This document shows, in pieces, positions 52,177 to 59,562 of a stretch of DNA of 64,000 bases. The stretch is from an uncultured Tateyamaria sp. (GTDB lineage: Bacteria; Pseudomonadota; Alphaproteobacteria; Rhodobacterales; Rhodobacteraceae): assembly GCF_947497045.1 (NCBI RefSeq), contig NZ_CANMEU010000013.1:1-64000 (forward strand), read 5' to 3'. The position numbers were made by a program, and so were the translations under genes. The notes below the pieces were generated by a model, which searched no databases, had not been told where the DNA came from, and saw only the letters and a list, made by a program, of their open reading frames with translations. How positions within the stretch are numbered: position 1 is the stretch's first letter; every line of letters starts with the position of its first letter.

Positions 52177-52656
52177 CTAGTTTTGCAAACGAACGGTCAG
52201 CTCGATTTCTGCCAAGCCTTTGGAGGGAAGACTTCCTGCCCCAAGGGCTGAACGACTGTGGCGTCCCCTCACCTCTCCAAAGATGTCTATGGCCAGTTGT
52301 GAAACATGGTTGAGGACTTCACTGTGCCGGTCGAAGCCTTCTGCCGCGTTGAAGTAGCCACGGATGAACAGGATGCGGTCGATCTTTTCGAGATCGCCGA
52401 GCGCATCATGCAAGGCTACAAGTCCACGCACGAAGCATAGTTGAGCTGCCTCGGCGGCCCGGTCCAAAGTATCATCCTCCTTTATCCGCCCAGCGATGAG
52501 CGCTCCGCTGTTGTCTAATCGGGATAGCTGCCCGCTGGTCATCGCGATCCCGTCCGAAACGGTGACCATGTCGTAAAGTCCATTGGGCTCAGGAGAAGGT
52601 GGTATCGGCAGGCCAATTTTTTTGATTTTGCCGAAGACGTTTTCGGATGATGGCAC
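52177..52656 (-). CDS. RidA-like protein (YoaB/TCL type)
   Basis: 159 residues, a RidA relative with N-terminal extension: MVTVSDGIAMTSGQLSRLDNSGA, AAEAAQLCFVRGLVALHDALGDLEKIDRILFIRGYFNAAEGF, ending HSRSALGAGSLPSKGLAEIELTVRL, in which RSALG...L..GALVEIE is the family end with the Arg. It likely clears enamine/imine products of PLP enzymes in this cluster. It lies between the DUF1445 and DUF4392 genes. Confidence 0.85.
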   Translation of the reverse strand: MPSSENVFGKIKKIGLPIPPSPEPNGLYDMVTVSDGIAMTSGQLSRLDNSGALIAGRIKEDDTLDRAAEAAQLCFVRGLVALHDALGDLEKIDRILFIRGYFNAAEGFDRHSEVLNHVSQLAIDIFGEVRGRHSRSALGAGSLPSKGLAEIELTVRLQN

Positions 52657-52665
52657 GCGCGCCTC

Positions 52666-53469
52666 CTATAGTATCGCCAGTTCGGCGTTGCGTTTGTCGG
52701 TCACCAGCATATGCGCTGGCTTGTGTGTGATGCAGATTGGCAGATTGGCATTGGCAAGCGCTACTTGAGGGGTGACGCCGCAGGCCCAAAACACCGGTAC
52801 CTCACCATCATGAATAGGCACCGCATCTCCGCCGAATTCGACTTCAGTGAGATCGGTGATGCCAATCGCCGCGGGATCTCCGAAATGAACTGGTGCGCCG
52901 TGCACACCTGGATATCGACTTGTAATCTGTATGGCCCGAATGGCCCCAGCGGGTGTGAAGGGGCGCATCGTTACAACCATCTCGCCTCGAAACGGGCCGG
53001 CTGCCACAGTTTCGATATTGGTCGTGAACATCGGATTTGTCAGCCCCAGCGAGTTATGCCGCACATCGAGGCCAGCATCCTCCAAAGCTTCTTCAAACGA
53101 AAACGAGCAACCGAGCGCGAACGTCACAAAATCGGATCGCCAAAGATGGGCAATGTCAGCAACCTCTTCCGTAGGCACCCCATTCTCGAACACACGATAA
53201 GCACTGACATCCGATCTGATGTCGATGTCGTCGCCCAGAGTTGGCAGCGTAGGATCACCGGGCGTTCCCATAGCCAAAAGTGGACATGGCTTCGGGTTCA
53301 ACTGACAAAAGGCAAGGAATTCGGCGGCATACCGTTCAGGGAGGATGACGACATTGCACTGCACGAAGCCCCTTGCAAGACCACCGCTCAGCCCCGAATA
53401 CTCGCCAGAGCGAATAGAACCACGCAAAGCTGCCGGCGAAATCAAAGGCCCTATGGTGTCAGAACTCAT
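52666..53469 (-). CDS. DUF1445 protein, putative D-glutamate cyclase/hydro-lyase
   Basis: 267 residues. Family motifs: GFVQCNVVILPERYAAEFLAF, NPKPCPLLAMGTPGDP, FALGCSFSFEEALEDAG, QITSRYPGVHGAPVHFGDP, and EVPVFWACGVTPQ then HKPAHMLVTD. This is the domain that makes up the N-terminal half of D-glutamate cyclase. Bacterial members are often called putative hydro-lyase. Together with the DUF4392 gene it suggests cyclisation/dehydration of D-glutamate or an analogue. It directly follows the hydrolase with no gap. Confidence 0.85.
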   Translation of the reverse strand: MSSDTIGPLISPAALRGSIRSGEYSGLSGGLARGFVQCNVVILPERYAAEFLAFCQLNPKPCPLLAMGTPGDPTLPTLGDDIDIRSDVSAYRVFENGVPTEEVADIAHLWRSDFVTFALGCSFSFEEALEDAGLDVRHNSLGLTNPMFTTNIETVAAGPFRGEMVVTMRPFTPAGAIRAIQITSRYPGVHGAPVHFGDPAAIGITDLTEVEFGGDAVPIHDGEVPVFWACGVTPQVALANANLPICITHKPAHMLVTDKRNAELAIL

Positions 53470-54372
53470 TTAGACCCCCTGAAGAAATTCGAGCGTCTGA
53501 CGCGCGATTTCCTCGGGCTGTTCTTCGGGCATATAGTGGCCACAATCATCAATGATTCCGCCAGAAAGGTTTTCTGCAAGCGGCTTCATCGCATCGTGAA
53601 GGCCCGGTGACATACCGACATCGCCACCCAAAGCCAGAATCGGCGTTTTGATCTTCTTGTTTGCCAGTTCGCGGTTTTGCTCAATGTCCTCAAACACTGC
53701 CCGGTAGTAAGCCAGCGCCCCGCGCAAGTTCCCGGGCTTCCGATAGGCCTCCGCGTAAATCTCGATATCCGCCTGCGAAAACGTGCCAGCAGGATTGTAC
53801 GTCTTACGCTGAAAGAACCATTCGATGTATTCACGCTCGCGACCAGTCAACAGTGTTTCAGGAAGATCTGCAACTGGGTGAAACAGAAAATGCCAGGCTT
53901 TCCAGTTGTCAGGGCCAACAGTTATGGTGTTGCTGAGTGTCACGCCTGGGATGTTCGCGTCCAGAAGCACGAGGCGGTCAACTTCAGCTGGGTGCTTCGC
54001 GACATATGGGTATGCAATCCATGCGCCGATGTCGTGGGCAAGGATGCTGTACTTCGAATGCCCAAGTGCTCGCATTAGGGCGTGTATTCGGTCGCCCGTT
54101 GTACGGGTGTCATACCCATCGATGGGCTTGTCGGATTCGCCCTGACCCGGGAGGTCGATGGCGATCACGCGATACTTATCCGCCAAGAGCGGCATCATAC
54201 GACGCCACGCATACCACGTCTGCGGAAACCCGGCGATGAGCAGCAAGGGATAGCCGGTACCACCACTTACGGTGTGAAAACGGATGCCATCTGCATCGAC
54301 CATGTCATGCTCGAAAGCCTTTCCACCAAGTTCAACGATGTTTCTGTTCGCGCCCGTCATCGTGCCTCTCAT
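53470..54372 (-). CDS. Alpha/beta hydrolase (haloacetate dehalogenase/epoxide hydrolase-like)
   Basis: About 300 residues. HVDADGIRFHTVSGGTGYPLLLIAGFPQTWYAW gives the oxyanion hole, the nucleophile elbow is AHDIGAWIAYPYVAKHP with an Asp nucleophile as in dehalogenases/epoxide hydrolases, and the late His sits in IDDCGHYMPEEQPEEI. Ser-hydrolase is thereby unlikely. It could dehalogenate a haloacid (giving glycolate/glyoxylate) or act on an epoxide; unproven. ATG 54372 overlaps the upstream stop by ATGA; ATG 54360 with GAGG upstream is an alternative. Confidence 0.8.
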   Translation of the reverse strand: MRGTMTGANRNIVELGGKAFEHDMVDADGIRFHTVSGGTGYPLLLIAGFPQTWYAWRRMMPLLADKYRVIAIDLPGQGESDKPIDGYDTRTTGDRIHALMRALGHSKYSILAHDIGAWIAYPYVAKHPAEVDRLVLLDANIPGVTLSNTITVGPDNWKAWHFLFHPVADLPETLLTGREREYIEWFFQRKTYNPAGTFSQADIEIYAEAYRKPGNLRGALAYYRAVFEDIEQNRELANKKIKTPILALGGDVGMSPGLHDAMKPLAENLSGGIIDDCGHYMPEEQPEEIARQTLEFLQGV

Positions 54373-55469
54373 CGCTGATTGCCAAGCTGCGGCATTGTCT
54401 CCCAAGTGCCGTCCAATCGACGGACCAAAGCCTCGGGAAATAGATAGGCAGTCGTACAGGTATGGCGCGGGATTAGTGGTACGAACTGTCCGACATTCAG
54501 TGCATCGGTCTCAATGACAGCGTGCTCCTCTTTCATTGCCGTGATCGCACCAGGGCCGAAGAAACGCTCGCTCAGTCTCATGTCAGGCGAGATCGCTTTC
54601 GATCCGGCGTCCAGTGTGGCACTTCCCGGCCTAGCGGAAACAACGCTGGACAAGACGTAAGCGGCCATTTTCCAATCCAGGTGGGGCAGCTCCTTGGTGT
54701 GTTGCGCGCTCGAGTAAATGAAACTGCCGGGCGAGACGTAATCCGCAACGTCTTTTGGCCAAATGTCAAAGCTCCAGCTGCCGCTTGCGGTCAGCTGGGT
54801 AGGCAAACCAGCATCTTTCGCACGCTCGAACAGGTCTTTGACTCGTGTGACGATTGCATCGTTCTTCTGAATCCGGACGCTTCGCTCAATGTCCTGAATA
54901 TGACCATCGTAGATGTGAAAACCGCTGAACCTGGTGCGCCGCGCCGCGTCGGAGGCGAGGTCAAACGCATTGCCTTCGATATCCGCACCCGTCCTGCCCA
55001 TGCCAGGATCAAGATCGAGGACGAGCGACAGGTTATCGACAGTCGCCTCTTGCAGCGCCGAGTCCCAGGCATCAAGACCTTCCACACAGTCAAAGAGAAC
55101 CTGCACCTCGCTATCGGGATGGCTTTCGGCTGCGGCAAGGACTTTGGCAATATTGGCTCCGTTTGCCGTTGGATAAGCCCACAGAACACGTGGAGCTTTT
55201 GCATCTAGGCACATGCGCACCTCAAGAGGTGTCGCTGCCTTAAACGCTGTCACGCCGCGGCCCAACATCCAAATGCATATCCAAGGTGCTCGATGGGTCT
55301 TTACGTGGGGCATCAAGCGATCAATGCCACCAGCGGCAGTCGCTGTCGCATCCAGATTATGCGCCATAGCAGCTTCGTCGATAACAAATGCTGGAGTAGC
55401 AACCGTTTCGGTCGGCAGCATCAGCCTCGATACTTCGTCAGCCAGCTCGGAATGCGATTTCACGGTCAT
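54369..55469 (-). CDS. D-threonine aldolase/D-serine dehydratase-like PLP enzyme (fold III)
   Basis: 366 residues. N-terminal alanine-racemase-type barrel: TPAFVIDEAAMAHNLDATA, MPHVKTHRAPW with the Schiff-base Lys, FKAATPLEVRMCLDA. C-terminal beta domain ends FVPLIPRHTCTTAYLFPEAL, where His-x-Cys binds the divalent metal in this family. D-threonine aldolases, D-3-hydroxyaspartate aldolases (giving glycine and glyoxylate) and D-serine dehydratases share these features. Glyoxylate production would explain the malate synthase. ATG 55469 follows AAAGGTG; a 19-bp operator candidate is 21 bp upstream. Confidence 0.85.
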   Translation of the reverse strand: MTVKSHSELADEVSRLMLPTETVATPAFVIDEAAMAHNLDATATAAGGIDRLMPHVKTHRAPWICIWMLGRGVTAFKAATPLEVRMCLDAKAPRVLWAYPTANGANIAKVLAAAESHPDSEVQVLFDCVEGLDAWDSALQEATVDNLSLVLDLDPGMGRTGADIEGNAFDLASDAARRTRFSGFHIYDGHIQDIERSVRIQKNDAIVTRVKDLFERAKDAGLPTQLTASGSWSFDIWPKDVADYVSPGSFIYSSAQHTKELPHLDWKMAAYVLSSVVSARPGSATLDAGSKAISPDMRLSERFFGPGAITAMKEEHAVIETDALNVGQFVPLIPRHTCTTAYLFPEALVRRLDGTWETMPQLGNQR

Positions 55470-55489
55470 CTCTGTCACCTTTAATTTTA

Positions 55490-55508
55490 AATATCCATTA
55501 CATATATT
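55490..55508. promoter_or_regulatory. 19-bp motif before the fold-III PLP gene, candidate GntR operator
   Basis: Reads AATATCCATTACATATATT on the plus strand. The promoter region of the TRAP genes (59286-59304) has, on the other strand, AATATCCATAACGTATATT: 17 of 19 identical, semi-symmetric. Two copies next to the cluster's promoters point to a shared regulator site, most likely for the GntR protein at 55546. Confidence 0.7.
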
Positions 55509-55545
55509 TATTCGTAGATCAAGCACCTACACTGGCTACCTGGCA

Positions 55546-56310
55546 TCAATTTTCCCGGTTCAGGCCAGAAAAATCGACGCCGGTCGCACGACCACTATTG
55601 CTTTCATAGAACGCCGAAAGTCGGAACTGAGTTTGCAGGGCATGGTTCGGCAGCTGCCCTTTCAATGCGTCCTGATCTTTCATCTTAACGGAATGTATGA
55701 TCGCGCGGTGCTGCTCGATATTTGCATCGAATTGCTCGTCATGAACGGAGGGCATGCCGGCCTCAAGTTTGTACATCATGACCAACAGACGCCTGACGTG
55801 GCGATGTGTCGATTGGGCAAAATCCATCAGAAATGAGTTGTTGATCGTCTCATACAAGCGCAAGTGAAAACGCTCGTTCAGCTCTGTGATAAGCAGGTAG
55901 TTGCGGGCCTTTACTGCTTCTTCGTAGGCGTCTTGGATGCGTTGCAGATCGGCGAGCAGACGTGCCGAGCTAAAGTTGCAAAGCGACGCAAGCATCGTCT
56001 CCGCCACTTGATGTGCCATCATGATCTCGCCAACCTCCTGCAAGTCGAGGTCTCGAACGAATTTACCACCACGGTCTGGGATAATCGTCACGAGACCTTC
56101 GGCTTGAAGCCTGTTGATGGCTTCACGCGCCGGCGTCCTACCGAGTTTGAACTGTTCTACGAGCATACGTTCGTCGATGCGGCTGCCTTGGGGAAGAGTC
56201 AGGTCAATGATCTTCGAACGAATGAGGTCGACCGCTTCGTCCGTCTGAGACGGCTTACGTATGATCTTCTGTGCAACCTGATCACGCGAAGAAGGTGTAA
56301 TTTCGTTCAT
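55546..56310 (-). CDS. GntR-family regulator (FCD/FadR type)
   Basis: 254 residues. N-terminal winged helix (EAVDLIRSKIIDLTLPQGSRIDERMLVEQFKLGRTPAREAINRLQAEGLVTI), then an FCD all-helical effector domain (about 90-230) with the metal/ligand His in NERFHLRLYE and EQHRAII. It sits inside the catabolic cluster and is the obvious regulator. Putative operators are at 55490-55508 and 59286-59304. Transcribed with its target genes. Confidence 0.9.
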   Translation of the reverse strand: MNEITPSSRDQVAQKIIRKPSQTDEAVDLIRSKIIDLTLPQGSRIDERMLVEQFKLGRTPAREAINRLQAEGLVTIIPDRGGKFVRDLDLQEVGEIMMAHQVAETMLASLCNFSSARLLADLQRIQDAYEEAVKARNYLLITELNERFHLRLYETINNSFLMDFAQSTHRHVRRLLVMMYKLEAGMPSVHDEQFDANIEQHRAIIHSVKMKDQDALKGQLPNHALQTQFRLSAFYESNSGRATGVDFSGLNREN

Positions 56311-56376
56311 AGTTTCCTCAATTCTTAACGCTTGTAGCTAGGGCCGGATGACTATTAGTTCACTTGGGTACATCAT

Positions 56377-57684
56377 TTACCGCTGCCCGGCCATCACCTC
56401 GGGCAGCCAAGTCGCAATGTTGGGGAAGGCAATCACTAAAGCGAGGGCCAACACCATCATGAAGAACATTGGCACCGCAGCCTTCGAAATAAATCCAATA
56501 TCGCGTGAAGCCAGACCCTGTAGGACGAACAGATTGAACCCGATTGGCGGCGTGATCTGAGCCATCTCGACGACGAGTACGATAAAGATGCCGAACCAGA
56601 TCATGTCGATGCCTGCTATTCTGACCATCGGCTCGATAATTGCCATCGTCAGGACGACCGTGGAAATACCGTCGAGGAAACAACCCAGGACGACATAGAA
56701 AAGCGTCAATACCAGGATCAGCGCGAGCGGCGATAAAGACCACGCCTCGATCAACTCAGCGAGTGCCCTCGGTAGCCCAGTGAAGCCCATCGCCAGCGAA
56801 AGGACGGCGGAACCGGCGAGTATCAACGCAATCATGCATGACGTTTGGGCAGCACTGACAAGCGAAGTCATGAAGGACTCGCGTGTCAAAGTTCTCTGCG
56901 TGAGCGAGATCAGCAAGGCTCCTACGACTCCTAGAACGGCAGCCTCTGTTGCTGTCGCCCAACCTAGATAGATTGACCCCAAAACAAAAACGATAAGACC
57001 AATGGCTGGCGACAGTTCGGAGAGACCACGAAGCTTGGAAATGCCTTTTTTGTCCGCGTCAGTATCGTCGAACTCGCTGCGATTAATGAGGCTCCAAACC
57101 GCCAGATAACCCATGAATAGGCACGACAGAAGAATGGCTGGAAGAATGCCTGCCATAAAGAGCTTCGTGATGGATTCATTCACGGTGACGCCGTAGATAA
57201 TGAGGATAATCGATGGCGGCATGAGCAACCCGAGTGTACCGGCGCCTGCAAGCGTTCCAAGGATCATCTTCTCTGGATATTTCCTTTGTCGCAGTTCCGG
57301 GATCGACATTTTGCCGACGGTCGCAACTGTGGCTGCCGACGATCCGGAAATTGCGGAGAAGACCGCACAGCCCAGAATGTTGACATGCAACAGGCCGCCG
57401 GGAAGCCGCCCAACCCAAGGGCTCAAGCCGGAGAAGAGGTTCTTTGAGATATTTGTGCGGAAAAGGATTTCGCCCATCCAGATGAACATTGGCAGCGCTG
57501 TGAGTGTCCATGATGATGCGGAGCTCCAAACGGTCGTTGCCAGAGCATCGCCAACTGGACGTGACGTGAAAATTTCAAGAGTTATTCCCGCTGTGCCCGC
57601 GAGCGCAAGACCAACCCAAAGACCGCTTCCAAGGAGCGAAAGCAGTATGACGAGCACAACGATGATGAGGAGAAGAGACTCCAT
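56377..57684 (-). CDS. dctM: TRAP transporter large permease DctM
   Basis: 435 residues with about twelve helices. TRAP large subunit motifs: LPMFIWMGEILFRTNISKNLFSG, GILPAILLSCLFMGYL and the C-terminal MAQITPPIGFNLFVLQGLA. It imports an organic acid or amino-acid-like anion with Na+. Stop is 66 nt upstream of GntR; it follows DctQ with a 9-nt gap. Confidence 0.92.
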   Translation of the reverse strand: MESLLLIIVVLVILLSLLGSGLWVGLALAGTAGITLEIFTSRPVGDALATTVWSSASSWTLTALPMFIWMGEILFRTNISKNLFSGLSPWVGRLPGGLLHVNILGCAVFSAISGSSAATVATVGKMSIPELRQRKYPEKMILGTLAGAGTLGLLMPPSIILIIYGVTVNESITKLFMAGILPAILLSCLFMGYLAVWSLINRSEFDDTDADKKGISKLRGLSELSPAIGLIVFVLGSIYLGWATATEAAVLGVVGALLISLTQRTLTRESFMTSLVSAAQTSCMIALILAGSAVLSLAMGFTGLPRALAELIEAWSLSPLALILVLTLFYVVLGCFLDGISTVVLTMAIIEPMVRIAGIDMIWFGIFIVLVVEMAQITPPIGFNLFVLQGLASRDIGFISKAAVPMFFMMVLALALVIAFPNIATWLPEVMAGQR

Positions 57685-57693
57685 TACTACAAC

Positions 57694-58227
57694 CTATTCT
57701 ATTGGATCGTCGACCAGTTCACCTACCGAAGCTGATGGCCCTTGAGCGACGGAACGAAGAAGTCCGTGAAAGCAGGCCAGAGCAAAAACGGCGCTACCGA
57801 CAACGAGCGATGATTGCGGGACCCAAAGCGGGGTGGCGTCAATGCTTTGGCTCTTCTCTCCAAACTCGTATGACAACAGTGTCATCTTCGAAAAAGACAG
57901 GGTTGCCCATGTTGCAATGACCGTTGCCGCAGCTAGGCACCAGAGTTCTAACCCGTATCGGACTCTGGGACTTGCAAGGCTTAGGAAGAGAGAAACCCGT
58001 ATATGTTTCTCATCGGCAAATGTTGATGCCAGCGCGAAAAATGTAGCTGCAGCCATGCAGAACCCAGCATATACGTTCAGACCTGGAATGTAGATCTGCA
58101 ACGCGCGCGAGCCGATGCTAACCAGCACCAAGATGGCGATAGCAAGTAAGAAAACGGCTGCAACATAGCCCATCAATCGATAGATTGGATTGAAGAGTCG
58201 ATCAAAGATTTCTACCAGTCTGGTCAA
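57694..58227 (-). CDS. dctQ: TRAP transporter small permease DctQ
   Basis: 177 residues, four helices, including IAILVLVSIGSRALQIYIPGLN, the common DctQ R-x-x-x-x-x-P pattern, and FADEKHIRVSLFL before helix 3. TTG start (58227) 5 nt after a G7 run that serves as Shine-Dalgarno. That G7 is also the arm of a stem-loop. Confidence 0.85.
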   Translation of the reverse strand: MTRLVEIFDRLFNPIYRLMGYVAAVFLLAIAILVLVSIGSRALQIYIPGLNVYAGFCMAAATFFALASTFADEKHIRVSLFLSLASPRVRYGLELWCLAAATVIATWATLSFSKMTLLSYEFGEKSQSIDATPLWVPQSSLVVGSAVFALACFHGLLRSVAQGPSASVGELVDDPIE

Positions 58228-58232
58228 GGACG

Positions 58233-58269
58233 CCCCCCCTTGTTGTGAGGGGGGGCTTAGCGCCCCCCC
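58233..58269 (-). promoter_or_regulatory. Two alternative stem-loops between dctP and dctQ
   Basis: On the transcript: G7 (58269-58263), C7 (58255-58249), G7 (58239-58233). The C7 can pair with the first G7 (8 bp, 5-nt loop) or with the second G7 (9-nt loop). The second G7 is the ribosome site of dctQ. Mutually exclusive pairing could set dctQ translation relative to dctP. Confidence 0.55.
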
Positions 58270-58277
58270 AACGGTAT

Positions 58278-59258
58278 TTAGTTGCGGTACGCGTCAATGA
58301 TAGCGGTGCCGTTTTCGCCCGCACGCTCCAGCCATTCTTGGGTCAGCTGTGTACCAAATTCGGGAAGCGCGGCAGAGAGCTCTTCGGACGGCTGCGCTAC
58401 CGTCATGCCGTTTTCCGAGAGTGTGCTCTTGGCAGATTCCGCGAGTTCAGTTGCAAGTCTCCAGCCGTTCCTTTCGGCCTCAGCGGCGGCCTCTTCCACT
58501 GCCGCCTGCACATCAGATGAAAGATTGTTCCAAACCTCAAGATTGACCACGACGACGTTCTTCGGGATGGCCGCTTGGACGTCGGTGAAGACTGGGATGT
58601 ACTCCCACATTGAACGGTCAACGCCGGTTGCCGCGGATGTCATCATGCTATTTACAACGCCGGTCGCGAAAGCATTCGACATTTCAGCGGCTTCGATCTT
58701 CGTCGGCTGAGCACCCATCAGTTCAGCGAGGCGTGTCGTCATTTGATTGGTTGCTCGGAACCGAGCGCCGTTGAGATCATCCGCCGAATTGATCGGGTCC
58801 GCTGAATAGAGACCCTGCGGCGGCCACGGTACGGCATAGAGAAGCTTTACGCCCATGTCTTCGAGCGCGGCTTCAACGGTCGGCCTCGATGCTTCGTATA
58901 AGGATCGTGCGTCCTCAAATGAGGTGGCGAGGAATGGAATCGCATCGACCTCAAGCACCGGATTTTCATTTCCCAATGCAGACATGAACCGCTCACCAAT
59001 GGCAATCTGGTTGGTGCGTACGGCGCGGAAAATCTCATTGCCCTTGTAAAGCGATCCACTCGGGTGGGTCGTAATGGTCAGCGCCCCATCGGTCTTCTCT
59101 TCCACGAGGTCGGCGAAGAGTTGAGCGTTTTGTGAATGATAGTTGGAAGCGGAGTAGGCAAGAGCCATGTCCCATGCTTCTTGTGCAGAAGCCAAGCTTG
59201 CCGGCGCAGAAAGACACGCGGCTATCGCCGCCGCAGATGCAAAACGTGTAAAATTCAT
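58278..59258 (-). CDS. dctP: TRAP transporter substrate-binding protein DctP
   Basis: 326 residues, signal peptide (NFTRFASAAAIAACLSAPA, cleaved near ASAQ). Mature protein has the DctP core: LFADLVEEKTDGALTITTHPSGSLYKGNEI, AIGERFMSA, and the carboxylate Arg in FRATNQMTTRLAELMGAQ. The ligand is a carboxylate; not identifiable. ATG 59258 has GGAGGAA upstream. First gene of the cluster. Confidence 0.93.
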   Translation of the reverse strand: MNFTRFASAAAIAACLSAPASLASAQEAWDMALAYSASNYHSQNAQLFADLVEEKTDGALTITTHPSGSLYKGNEIFRAVRTNQIAIGERFMSALGNENPVLEVDAIPFLATSFEDARSLYEASRPTVEAALEDMGVKLLYAVPWPPQGLYSADPINSADDLNGARFRATNQMTTRLAELMGAQPTKIEAAEMSNAFATGVVNSMMTSAATGVDRSMWEYIPVFTDVQAAIPKNVVVVNLEVWNNLSSDVQAAVEEAAAEAERNGWRLATELAESAKSTLSENGMTVAQPSEELSAALPEFGTQLTQEWLERAGENGTAIIDAYRN

Positions 59259-59283
59259 CGGTTCCTCCATGTTGATCTATAGC

Positions 59284-59311
59284 TCAATATACGTTATGGA
59301 TATTTTGTCAA
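59284..59311 (-). promoter_or_regulatory. Promoter of the TRAP/catabolic cluster with embedded 19-bp operator motif
   Basis: Minus strand: TTGACA (59311-59306), 16-bp spacer, TATTGA (59289-59284), 26 bp before dctP. The motif at 59286-59304 (AATATCCATAACGTATATT on the minus strand) overlaps spacer and -10, as for a repressor. Its partner is at 55490. The sequence from here to 59562 contains no gene. Confidence 0.65.
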
Positions 59312-59562
59312 CACTCGCATCCTTGTTGCGAGCCAGTAGCTAGCGGCTCTGCTGCACAGGAAAAGGAATGGGCCGATTATATATTTAGATTTCAATCACT
59401 TCAGAGTTTGCCTCGCAGCAAATAGTAGTTGCAGGTGTTATTGGACCAATCGCAAAGAGCGGCGATCTCAAAACGAGTAAAGCGTCAATTCTAGATTGCG
59501 AGTTTTGCCGGGAATGGGACGTCTTTTTCGGGACTGTTAGTTGGATGAAGGTGATAGCGCGG

